From contig CATKXW010000017.1 in assembly GCA_949840905.1 (NCBI GenBank), positions 1-46,501 of the forward strand: a stretch of 46,501 nucleotides of DNA, in the 5' to 3' direction. A program made the translations under genes and the position numbers. The stretch is from an uncultured Eggerthellaceae bacterium (lineage in GTDB: Bacteria > Actinomycetota > Coriobacteriia > Coriobacteriales > Eggerthellaceae). Below, one piece after another: positions 25,555-33,328 of this stretch (the first letter of the stretch is position 1; each line of letters starts with the position of its first letter). The notes beneath the pieces were generated by a model. It searched no databases and was not told where the DNA came from. It was given only the letters and a program-made list of their open reading frames with translations.

Positions 25555-27951
25555 CTAGCTCTTATATATGTACATCGACACGGCACGGTAGCTCACGCCC
25601 TCCGCATCCTCCACCGTCGGCACGGTCTGGCCGGCCTTGTAGCCCTGGTTCGCGGCCACTTCATAGGAATCCTCGATGGATGGCTCGCCGAAACCAGCTG
25701 CCGCCAACCACGCGAGGTTCTCCTCTTGCGTGCGCGCCGCCTGGACACTGTTGCCGATCGCCCGTGCCGCGTCGATGACCTCCTGCGGCCGTGCCTCGCT
25801 CGCGAAGATGGTCTCCATGATGAGAAGGCCTCCCGGTCTCAGCACGCGGCTCATCTCGCGAATGGCCTGCTCTTGGTCGTAGAAGAGCGTCATCACGTTG
25901 TTCACGTACACCACATCGAACACCTCGTTGCCGATGCCCGCCTCGATCAAGTCTTCGGGAAAGGCCCAACGAAAGTCCATGTTGTCATGCTTCAGGCCAC
26001 TGTCATGCCATGCTCGATCCTGACCGTCCTTCGACTCGGCCACATAGGCGCGATTCCAATCGACGCCCCACGCCTCGCCTCCATCGCCCACCATGGCGCT
26101 GATCTTGTACACGCCACGACCGCGACGACAGCCGATGTCGAGCACCTTCTTATGAGCGAGCTCGCTCGCCGGTAGCAGCATCTTGCAGATGGTGGCGAAG
26201 CCGTACTCGAACTGCTTGCCGGCGTAGTAGGCCTTCAACATCGCCCGATCGATAGGCTTCACCTCACCTATGCAGGCTTGCCGATCGTCCGTAGCCCCTT
26301 CATCAGCTGAGCGCACGCTCGCACCTGACGACTCCTCCGGTGCCACCTGCACCTCCTGCACTACCGCGCTCGCGCTCGTGTCGATCAGCTTCAAGGGATC
26401 CTCGACGACTTCCGCCTCAGCCGCCGCTTCGATATTCTCGCTCAAACGATCCAGCATCTCCGCGCGCTCAGCCAAGCCCATACGTCCAGCATCCACCTGC
26501 AAATGCTCGTTATGAGCGTAGTAGCGTTCGTTGCCATGGTGGGCCACGAACTGGGTGGTCGCCCGACGCGTCGCGAGCTCGGCCATGAACACGAGCATCT
26601 CACGATCGCCGAAGCAACCATCGATGAAGTCGAAGGCGGCGTCCATCCGTGAGCCAACGTTTGCAACCAGCGGCTTCAACGCCTCCACCTGGCCTTTGTA
26701 CGCCTGCTCGATGGTATGGAACGCTTCATCCCCTTCTTCGGTGTCCTTCAAAGCGCACTGAGCGCCATAGCCCTTCAAGCGCTCGATGATCAGGCTCTCT
26801 CGTCGCACGAGAGCCTCGCTCGCCGTACCAGCCCGTCGCTTGCGCGCAAGCTCGCCCTCTCGCGCGGTGATGCGCGGCTGCAGCGCCGCTTCCACCGTCC
26901 CTCCGCCCAACAGCTCCGCCTTCGCCCCTCGCAGCTCATCGCGCAGCTGCAACATCACGGCCTCTTCGTCGAGCACGGCCGCGCACTCCCGCGCCAACAC
27001 ATCGAGCACAAGGCTCATCAGCGCAAGTCGCTCGTCGAACTCAGCGCCTTTGGCGCGTTCCTCGATGGCCGCGGGCGCTTCTCCGGCCAGGATGGCGTCC
27101 ACCTGATAATCAGAGCGATATTTCTCGAACAGCCCGTAGTACACAGCGAACTGATCGGCTATATCGTCATCGCGAAGGAACTGCACCACCAGCTCGCGAT
27201 CCACCGGCTTTCCCATGGCCTCGTACACGGTGATGAGGTCGGCTAGGTCCTCCCAGCCACGAGCCGTCACGAACGACTTGCCCCCACCAGGCTTGCTCTC
27301 CACTTTGTAGAAGCAGTCCTTCTTCGCCTCCAAGAACGTGGTCACGGCCGGATGTATCCCGCGCTCGGCAGCGTAGCGCTTCCATGCGCCGTGATCGGGC
27401 TCCACGTCTATCTCGCGCAAGCGATCGAGGGTGACGATGTCGAACTCATGCACCGAGCGGTTGTACTCCGGCGGATTCCCCGCGCAGACCACCACCCAGC
27501 CTTCGGGCACCTGATGGCTGCCAAACCGCTTGAACTGCAGGAACTGGAGCATCGACGGATAGAGCGTCTCCGAAACGCAATTGATCTCGTCGAGGAACAG
27601 GATGCCCTGGCGCAGCCCCGTCTCCTCCATATAGCCGTAAACGGCCGCCACGATCTCGCTCATGGTGTATTCCGATGCCTCGAACTCGACATCGCCGAAA
27701 CGACGGTGCTCGATGCGCGGAAGGCCCAGAGCGCTCTGACGCGTGTGGTGGGTCATGGAGTAGGACACGATGCCTATGCCCAGCTCTCGCGCCACCTGCT
27801 CCATGATGGCCGTCTTACCGATGCCGGGCGCGCCCAACAGGAACACCGGGCGCTGATGCGCCGAGGCGATGAGCGGCAACCCTGCCTCGTCCACCTTCAG
27901 ATAGGCTTCCACCGTATCTTTGATCTGCTGTTTCGCCGAAGCTATGTTCAT
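25555..27951 (-). CDS. MoxR-type AAA+ ATPase fused to a SAM-dependent methyltransferase
   Basis: The 798-residue protein has two recognisable catalytic parts. Residues 1-330 are a MoxR-type AAA+ domain: Walker A GAPGIGKT (40-47), Walker B LFLDEIN (118-124), then VVCAGNPPEYN and RLREIDVEPD. Residues 330-560 are helical and charged. From about 600 a class I methyltransferase starts: motif I VLDIGCRRGRG (603-613), acidic residue in WGVDWN, EVFDVVYVNNVM, then REMSRVLRPGGLLIMET. The frame is uninterrupted, so the fusion looks genuine. It lies 18 bp after the metallopeptidase/VWA gene; MoxR and VWA proteins classically act as chaperone pairs. The substrate is unknown. Confidence 0.85.
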   Translation of the reverse strand: MNIASAKQQIKDTVEAYLKVDEAGLPLIASAHQRPVFLLGAPGIGKTAIMEQVARELGIGIVSYSMTHHTRQSALGLPRIEHRRFGDVEFEASEYTMSEIVAAVYGYMEETGLRQGILFLDEINCVSETLYPSMLQFLQFKRFGSHQVPEGWVVVCAGNPPEYNRSVHEFDIVTLDRLREIDVEPDHGAWKRYAAERGIHPAVTTFLEAKKDCFYKVESKPGGGKSFVTARGWEDLADLITVYEAMGKPVDRELVVQFLRDDDIADQFAVYYGLFEKYRSDYQVDAILAGEAPAAIEERAKGAEFDERLALMSLVLDVLARECAAVLDEEAVMLQLRDELRGAKAELLGGGTVEAALQPRITAREGELARKRRAGTASEALVRRESLIIERLKGYGAQCALKDTEEGDEAFHTIEQAYKGQVEALKPLVANVGSRMDAAFDFIDGCFGDREMLVFMAELATRRATTQFVAHHGNERYYAHNEHLQVDAGRMGLAERAEMLDRLSENIEAAAEAEVVEDPLKLIDTSASAVVQEVQVAPEESSGASVRSADEGATDDRQACIGEVKPIDRAMLKAYYAGKQFEYGFATICKMLLPASELAHKKVLDIGCRRGRGVYKISAMVGDGGEAWGVDWNRAYVAESKDGQDRAWHDSGLKHDNMDFRWAFPEDLIEAGIGNEVFDVVYVNNVMTLFYDQEQAIREMSRVLRPGGLLIMETIFASEARPQEVIDAARAIGNSVQAARTQEENLAWLAAAGFGEPSIEDSYEVAANQGYKAGQTVPTVEDAEGVSYRAVSMYIYKS

Positions 27952-27969
27952 CGCTCGTTCCCTCCTCTA

Positions 27970-29631
27970 TCACAGGTTCCGCAGAGCATGTTCGTCCAGC
28001 ACCACTTTCATCGCCCAGGGTGGCACCGGCGGCGTCTGTTCGCCCTCCTCCGCCACGAACACGAAGGCCGCATCATAGTCGGGCGGTCGTTCCGGGAATT
28101 GCCCGAACCCGTCGGTGAAATAGATCAGCCCGCGCAGGTTCTCCAGCTCGCCGCGCTCGCACAGCATACTCACATGGTCGAAGGCCGGGCGGAAGTCGGT
28201 TCCGCCGAAGCCGCGCACCGTGAATCCCTCCGCAAGGGCATCTAGGTCGCAGCCGTCCTCTATGAGCAGATCGGACTGCACGCGCGAATCGCTCTGGATC
28301 AGGTGGATGCGCATCTTCCGAGCGAAGTCCTGAGAGCTCCGCATGATGTCGAACGTATGCTGCAAGAAGCGCTTCACCTGATCGCCCCTCACCGATTCCG
28401 ACGTATCCACCACGATGACGAAGTCACGTATGCGCTGGGTCTCTTGATATTCCAACGGCTCGATGAGCGGCATGTTGCCGTAGGTCTCAAGACCGAACAT
28501 ATAGGGCAGATAGTCGAACTCGTCCATGTTGACCTGCACTTCTTCGCTGCGCACCATGAATCGCTTCAAGAAGTCAGCGTAATCGAACGTCCTTCGATTC
28601 ACCAGCGCCAAGGTCGCCATCAGGCTTCCCGCCTCATCACCCCATTCCTTCGCGAAAGTCTCCAGATCCATCGCGATCTCCTTGGCGATGTCCTCCCACT
28701 CCTGCCTCTGACGCTCCTCGTCGGCCCTTTCAGCACGGGGTCGGTCCTGCGGCCCGTCGTCGAGGCCCGTGGGCGCTCCGTCTCGGGTTCCCTCTTCCAC
28801 AGAAGGAGGCCGCTCACCACCTTCGTCGCTCTCGCCATCGCGTGCACCCGAGGCCGCCCTCTCCTCGCCGGTGCTCGAATCTATCTCGCCGCGCGCATCT
28901 TCGGGCACGTTCTCGCCGGCCGTCTCGGTCCGCGACTCATCCACCTGCACATCAGGATCCTCGTCATCTTCGATCATCTCCTGTCGCTCGGCGCTCTGGG
29001 GTCCCTCCCCATCGCCTGCGTCGCGATCGTTGGCCGGCCATCCCCCATGGTCATCTCGCTCGAACAGCCCATGCCAGTCGTTGAGGGTGCTGCGGCCGAT
29101 GCCGCGGAAATGCTGCCCGCTCGGGGTCATCACCAAGCCATGGACGAACTCGTACACCTTGCCGGGCAACAACGAGCCCACCATCATGCGAAGCTGATCG
29201 AGGGCCTCTCGCCGTGCCGGATCATCAGTGCTCGCGAACCGAGCACCGCACAGCTCCATCACCACGTTCTCCACGATGATGTCGCATGCGAGGCTCCATG
29301 CCTCCTCATCTCCATGGTCGCGATCGTAAGGGTGACAGAAGATGCAGTGCATGATGAGATGAAGGTAGTCGCGCACCGTCTCTTCGTAGGACTCGCGGAA
29401 CCGCCCTATCACGCGAGGCGGATCATGGTAGACGGCTCGCCCGTCGGTCATGAGACCATAGCGGGCGCCCGCTCGCAACGGGGTCAGCTCCATGCGCCAG
29501 AGCGCCAGGTCGAGAAAGCGGAACTTCAGCATCAGCTGAGCGCGACATTCGTCGATGATGTCGGCAGCGAGCGCATCCTCGGCGAGCCGTTGTCGATACC
29601 TCGGATCCTCTCCTTCTGTAGCCGATATCAT
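27970..29631 (-). CDS. DUF2201-type metallopeptidase-like protein with C-terminal VWA domain
   Basis: The 553-residue protein has an N-terminal domain with a metal-site-like HLIMHCIFCH (H91, H95, H100) followed by SLACDIIVENVV, as in DUF2201 putative metallopeptidases; the classical HExxH glutamate is absent. Residues about 200-300 are an acidic Glu/Asp/Ser/Arg-rich linker. The C-terminal VWA-like domain (about 400-553) has the MIDAS motif DTSES in FVIVVDTSESVRG and later LIYFTDGFG. Such VWA proteins partner MoxR ATPases, and the next gene is one. It has a strong AGGAGGTG site and no signal peptide. Function is unknown beyond this pairing. Confidence 0.82.
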   Translation of the reverse strand: MISATEGEDPRYRQRLAEDALAADIIDECRAQLMLKFRFLDLALWRMELTPLRAGARYGLMTDGRAVYHDPPRVIGRFRESYEETVRDYLHLIMHCIFCHPYDRDHGDEEAWSLACDIIVENVVMELCGARFASTDDPARREALDQLRMMVGSLLPGKVYEFVHGLVMTPSGQHFRGIGRSTLNDWHGLFERDDHGGWPANDRDAGDGEGPQSAERQEMIEDDEDPDVQVDESRTETAGENVPEDARGEIDSSTGEERAASGARDGESDEGGERPPSVEEGTRDGAPTGLDDGPQDRPRAERADEERQRQEWEDIAKEIAMDLETFAKEWGDEAGSLMATLALVNRRTFDYADFLKRFMVRSEEVQVNMDEFDYLPYMFGLETYGNMPLIEPLEYQETQRIRDFVIVVDTSESVRGDQVKRFLQHTFDIMRSSQDFARKMRIHLIQSDSRVQSDLLIEDGCDLDALAEGFTVRGFGGTDFRPAFDHVSMLCERGELENLRGLIYFTDGFGQFPERPPDYDAAFVFVAEEGEQTPPVPPWAMKVVLDEHALRNL

Positions 29632-29657
29632 GGCACCTCCTATAGTCTCCTTCGATC

Positions 29658-31910
29658 CTACAGGTCGAAATCGAGAGCATCGCCCGCAAAGCGAGCGCGC
29701 TTGACCTCCAGCAGATAGCCTGTGATGGAAGCATCGCGCAGCGAGCTCAGACGATCGATGACGGCGAACAGATTGCTTTCATTCAGAAAACCGAGGTCGA
29801 GCAGACCGTCGATGAGAGAACGATCGTCATGTCTGACCGCCTCCACGCACAGCTCCTCGACGTTATCCCTCAGCACGCGCTCCGCGAGCTCTCGATTGAC
29901 CGCCGTCATGAACACAGGATCCCGAAGTCGCTCCACCAGATGACATCCCTGCTCGTAGAGGTCGAGCCGCTCATCGGTGGCAGCGTCGAAACCCGACGCT
30001 ATCACGATGGAGGTGTCATAGTGCTCGAAGAAGACCGCCGGTTCCACCCGCTCCGGGATGCTCAGAGCGAACGCCAACTGAGCTTCGCTTCGCTCGCTCT
30101 GCGGGAAGCGCACCTCATAGGATGTGCGCCCATCCCGCGGCTCGCTCAAGCCGATGCGCACCCGCGAGACCAGCCCGCTCAGAGCCAGCCCACGAATGCC
30201 CACGTTAGTGATCCAATCGCCGATGAGCAGCTCCTCCACGCCCTTCACGTTGTTCATGGCGTAGGGTGCCACCTCGTCCACCCGCTCATCCAAGCGCACA
30301 GTGCTCACCCCGCCCGTACAAAGGAGCAAGCGCAGCTTTCCCGTGGGCTTGCGCTCGAACAGCAGCCCTTCCTCAGCGAAGAAGCGCTCGTTATCGGCCT
30401 CCACCACCACCTCTTGCAGCTCGGGCGTACCGAGTCGGTGATGGGCGCCATAGGTGACCAGCGCGTTCTCACCAAGATGGACCAGCGTTTTCGGAAGGAC
30501 CGATCGCTCGATCGCCGTATCGAGGAAGGCTTCAGCCTCGATACGCTCGATAGCCTTCCCTCCCTCGATCATCCGGAGGCCGCGACAGCCCTTGAACGCC
30601 CCTTCGCCCACAACGCGCAGACTATCTGGCAGAACCACTTCGCACAGCGTTCCTTGGCCCGCGAAAGCGGCTGCCTCGATGAACGCCGTTCCAGGCTGCA
30701 CCTCATAGCGCTCGATCTCATCGGCCATCAACCGCGCGAAGCATAGACCGTCCTCGGTCTCTCGGTAGAGACCTCCTTGCTCGTCAAGATGCAGATGGAT
30801 GCCGCCCTCCCGGATACTGAACGTCGCCTCCGCGCCGCAGAACGTCACCCCTGTATGAGCCGCTACCGGATTCCCGAGCCGTTCGATGGTGGAGGGCACC
30901 TCCAGCTCGGTCAATCCGGTATTGGAGAAGCCGTTGTCCTTGATGGAAGCAAGGCCCTCGTTCAGAGTCACGCGAACGAGCTTCTCACAGTTGAAGAACG
31001 CCTTCTCCTTGATCTCGCGCAACCGAACGGGTGCCATGAGCTCCTCGATGCTCGTGCGCGAGAACGCGAACTCGCCTATGCTCCTCAAGCTCTCAGGAAG
31101 ACGAACGTCCTCCAGCGCCCCGAAGCCGCTGAACGCCTTCTTCGCGATGGTCTCGCACCCCTCGGCTACCGCGTAAGAGCTCACTGGGCGCACCAGCGCG
31201 ATGAGGCTGCGCCCATCTTTCGAGTAAAGGGCGGTGCCATCGGTGGTCAGATGCAGGTTCTCCTCTGCCACCTCGACGGTCTCGATCTCGCTCTTCGCGA
31301 ACGCACCTGGCTCCACTGCGGCGGTACCGGCACCGATGACCAGTTCTTTCAACGACGACATATCGAAGATGGACGGATCGATCTTCAGTAACGACCCCGG
31401 CAAGGTCAACGAGGTCAGCTTGCGGCAACTGCGCACCCAATGAGAATCGAACTCCTCGATACCGCGAGGGAATACGATGCGCTCAAGATCCTCGTTCTCC
31501 CGAAACGCACAAGGCCCTATGGAGGCGAGCGTATCAGGACAGACGATGGAGCGAACGCCATCTTGGCGAGCACAGGCATCCGGAGCCAATGCCATCACGG
31601 GCTTCCCCTCGATCGCCTCAGGGATGACGAGGGCTTCGCTCCTCGCTTCACACGACACGATGCGGATCCATTCTCCGTCGACGACCACATAGCGCCACGC
31701 AGTACCGCTCTCATCGACGGTATCGCGCACATCAGAGGTGCGCGCCCGATCCTCAGCAGCTGAGCGCTCGAAACGGGCACGACGCTCTCGCGCGAGCTCT
31801 TGCGCTCTCTCTACCTGGATCGCAGATGCTGGTCCATCGCTCAAAGCCATAGGAGTGAAACCTCCGAAGCATACATCGAGTTCGCTCAGATCCATCAAGG
31901 AAGCCCCCAT
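29658..31910 (-). CDS. Intracellular BspA-type leucine-rich-repeat protein
   Basis: The 750-residue protein has many LRR_5 (BspA/TpLRR) repeats across about residues 100-590, e.g. LESIG.FAF-like units (LRSIGEFAFSRTSIEEL, LREIKEKAFFNCEKLVRVTL, LRVVGEGAFKGCRGL). There is no signal peptide or wall anchor, unlike most BspA proteins, so it should be cytoplasmic. The C-terminal 120 residues are helical and repeat-free, with ankyrin-like phrases (DDRSLIDGLLDLGFLNESNLF). ATG 31895 is an alternative start. It is 26 bp upstream of the VWA gene and looks like the first gene of a three-gene operon. Recognition or scaffolding is the likely role. Confidence 0.78.
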   Translation of the reverse strand: MGASLMDLSELDVCFGGFTPMALSDGPASAIQVERAQELARERRARFERSAAEDRARTSDVRDTVDESGTAWRYVVVDGEWIRIVSCEARSEALVIPEAIEGKPVMALAPDACARQDGVRSIVCPDTLASIGPCAFRENEDLERIVFPRGIEEFDSHWVRSCRKLTSLTLPGSLLKIDPSIFDMSSLKELVIGAGTAAVEPGAFAKSEIETVEVAEENLHLTTDGTALYSKDGRSLIALVRPVSSYAVAEGCETIAKKAFSGFGALEDVRLPESLRSIGEFAFSRTSIEELMAPVRLREIKEKAFFNCEKLVRVTLNEGLASIKDNGFSNTGLTELEVPSTIERLGNPVAAHTGVTFCGAEATFSIREGGIHLHLDEQGGLYRETEDGLCFARLMADEIERYEVQPGTAFIEAAAFAGQGTLCEVVLPDSLRVVGEGAFKGCRGLRMIEGGKAIERIEAEAFLDTAIERSVLPKTLVHLGENALVTYGAHHRLGTPELQEVVVEADNERFFAEEGLLFERKPTGKLRLLLCTGGVSTVRLDERVDEVAPYAMNNVKGVEELLIGDWITNVGIRGLALSGLVSRVRIGLSEPRDGRTSYEVRFPQSERSEAQLAFALSIPERVEPAVFFEHYDTSIVIASGFDAATDERLDLYEQGCHLVERLRDPVFMTAVNRELAERVLRDNVEELCVEAVRHDDRSLIDGLLDLGFLNESNLFAVIDRLSSLRDASITGYLLEVKRARFAGDALDFDL

Positions 31911-31965
31911 CGTCTCGCCATGGAGGAACCAGCCGCTGTGGCCGATGCGTCTTCATCCCATATGA

Positions 31966-31998
31966 GAAGGTCCGCCGCTCTCTGCGACGGACCCCTTC
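31966..31998 (-). terminator. Terminator between the 116-residue gene and the LRR gene
   Basis: GGTCCG and CGGACC arms with inner CGC/GCG pairs form a hairpin about 33 bp past the stop at 32031, followed on the minus strand by TTCTC. It separates the upstream gene from the LRR-VWA-MoxR operon. Confidence 0.55.
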
Positions 31999-32030
31999 TA
32001 TCAGCGGCCCCGGCCCCGAGCCGCCCTTCG

Positions 32031-32381
32031 TTACTTCTGATAAAGCTTAGCCGTCTCCCACGGAGCGCCAGCCGGATTGAGCTTACGGCGTCGCGAGAGC
32101 TCATCCGAATGCATGATGCAATAGCGGAGGCCCTTCAACGTCACATACAGGCTCGCGATCTCATGGTTGGAGCCATGATTGAATACCTCGTAGGTCAGAT
32201 ACTCTCGGTCGATCATGGGCTGATAGACCTCACTGCCCTCCACCTTCTCGAGCAGTATGTTGGTCGCCTCGCGGCCGAGCTCATCCTGCTTCAACGAGAT
32301 GTTGTACAGGATGTTCTCCTGCTCCTCGGTCAAACGACCGATCTCTTCGATCTCTGCACGAATCTCTGCTTCTGTTGCCAT
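32031..32381 (-). CDS. Uncharacterised 116-residue protein downstream of the molybdoenzyme operon
   Basis: I do not recognise this protein. It starts with a charged coiled-coil-like helix (EAEIRAEIEEIGRLTEEQEN), continues with mixed helix/strand (REYLTYEVFNHGSNHEIASLYVTLKGLRYCIM) and ends in a basic tail. It has no signal peptide or span and a single cysteine. A perfect AAGGAGG site precedes the ATG, suggesting strong expression. A terminator at 32521-32565 separates it from the molybdoenzyme genes, so it has its own promoter; two inverted repeats lie in that promoter region. Any link to the molybdoenzyme rests on proximity alone. Confidence 0.75.
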   Translation of the reverse strand: MATEAEIRAEIEEIGRLTEEQENILYNISLKQDELGREATNILLEKVEGSEVYQPMIDREYLTYEVFNHGSNHEIASLYVTLKGLRYCIMHSDELSRRRKLNPAGAPWETAKLYQK

Positions 32382-32412
32382 GGATCAGCAACCTCCTTCG
32401 ATCACCATGCGA

Positions 32413-32495
32413 CCCCTCGCGACGACGCGAGGGCTTACGCGGTTCAAAGACAATGTATTGTCCGAGAAATCCGCTCCTCAGTGAACTTCTCGGAC
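32413..32495 (-). promoter_or_regulatory. Palindrome cluster upstream of the 116-residue gene
   Basis: Three inverted repeats are stacked here. GTCCGAGAA (32460-32468) pairs with TTCTCGGAC (32487-32495). GACAAT-GT-ATTGTC (32449-32462) overlaps it. CCCTCGCG/CGCGAGGG (32414-32433) makes a leader hairpin. The first two look like operators, the third like an RNA structure. No consensus -35/-10 pair is obvious. Confidence 0.45.
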
Positions 32496-32520
32496 CCTAC
32501 CTTCGCCCAATGTGAATCTA

Positions 32521-32565
32521 TCAAAAAGGCTCGCCCGACGCCATAACGTGAGCGAGCCTTTTTGA
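32521..32565. terminator. Bidirectional terminator at the end of the molybdoenzyme operon
   Basis: Perfect 14-bp arms TCAAAAAGGCTCGC and GCGAGCCTTTTTGA flank a 17-nt loop, giving A-stem-T structure on both strands. It lies 16 bp beyond the stop of the 91-residue gene. Confidence 0.88.
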
Positions 32566-32580
32566 TGACGCCGTATCGTT

Positions 32581-32856
32581 TTAGATACCAGCGTAGCCCT
32601 TGGAAGGATCGGAGTTGCCGACGCCGGTAGCCTCGTCGCCAGCTTCGTTGCCGGTGCGCTTCGTGGAGGTGTAGCCACCCCAAGCGCGGGCGATGAACTT
32701 ATCCTTCACCCAGAAGATCTGAGCCTTCATGAGGTCGGCCTGGGTGACTCCCTCTTCAGCCAAAGCCTCATCTTTGGACTTGCCCTCAGCCACGAGCTTG
32801 TTCAGAATCTCAGCGGCTTCGGGGGCATCAAGAGCCAAGAACTCATCGCGGGTCAT
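32581..32856 (-). CDS. Uncharacterised 91-residue protein of the molybdoenzyme operon
   Basis: I do not recognise this family with certainty. The N-terminal 55 residues are helical (LDAPEAAEILNKLVAEGKSKDEALAEEGVTQADLMKAQIF) with a helix-turn-helix-like rhythm. The tail is Gly/Thr/Asp-rich (GGYTSTKRTGNEAGDEATG, then DPSKGYAGI) and probably extended. There are no cysteines, signal peptide or spans. It is the last gene before the terminator and has a perfect AAGGAGG site. It could be an accessory subunit or assembly factor of the enzyme. A 9-bp-arm hairpin separates it from the small subunit gene. Confidence 0.78.
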   Translation of the reverse strand: MTRDEFLALDAPEAAEILNKLVAEGKSKDEALAEEGVTQADLMKAQIFWVKDKFIARAWGGYTSTKRTGNEAGDEATGVGNSDPSKGYAGI

Positions 32857-32889
32857 TGTGACCTCCTTGTCAGTCTTCGATCAACGATC

Positions 32890-32926
32890 CTCAGGGTCAC
32901 CGATCATCTGAATCGACGACCCTGAG
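32890..32926 (-). other. Intercistronic hairpin between small-subunit and 91-residue genes
   Basis: CTCAGGGTC (32890-32898) and GACCCTGAG (32918-32926) are perfect 9-bp arms with a 19-nt loop in the 91-bp gap. There is no T-run, so an mRNA processing or stability element is more likely than a terminator. Confidence 0.55.
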
Positions 32927-32947
32927 AAATCATACAATACTCTAGGC

Positions 32948-33307
32948 TTACAGCTGCCAGAGAACCATCGGACGATCGAACTCCTGCATCTTAGCGATCA
33001 TCTCTTCCAGAGTACCGTAGTACATGGAAGCGGACTCCTCGACCTGCACAGCGAGCGGACGCTGGCCGGCCTTGTCGCCATTGGTTCCCCAATGCTCGGA
33101 GAAGATAGAGGTCGGGCAAGGAACATAGAACCATTCCCAAGCGTCGCCCGTGTCGCCCTCGGCCTTACGGAAAGGACCGACCTGAACCTCTTTGATGCCG
33201 AACTGATCGAGAGGAAGACCCAGCTCTTCTTTACAACCGATCTCTGCAGCATGGTTGCCAGAGAAATAGGTGTAGTCGACGAGCAAAGCATACTTCTGAT
33301 CTGCCAT
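32948..33307 (-). CDS. Ferredoxin-type small subunit lacking nearly all Fe-S cysteines
   Basis: The 119-residue protein aligns by eye with the 4Fe-4S partner subunits of DMSO-reductase-family enzymes. VDYTYFSGNHAAEIGCKEE follows VDYxYCxGCHxCExACKEE, with C to F15, C to N18, C to A21 and only C25 kept. VPCPTSIFSEHW follows VPxPTDLCDLC (C to F69 and H72). RPLAVQVE before MYYGTLEEM replaces the usual PxCVxxC (C to A86 and E90). Thus seven of eight cluster ligands are gone while the fold-defining segments (LGLPLDQFGIK, YYGTLEEMIAKM) stay. It probably remains as a structural subunit without clusters. The reference pattern is from memory and needs an alignment. Confidence 0.8.
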   Translation of the reverse strand: MADQKYALLVDYTYFSGNHAAEIGCKEELGLPLDQFGIKEVQVGPFRKAEGDTGDAWEWFYVPCPTSIFSEHWGTNGDKAGQRPLAVQVEESASMYYGTLEEMIAKMQEFDRPMVLWQL

Positions 33308-33328
33308 TATTTCACTTCCTTTCGATGA

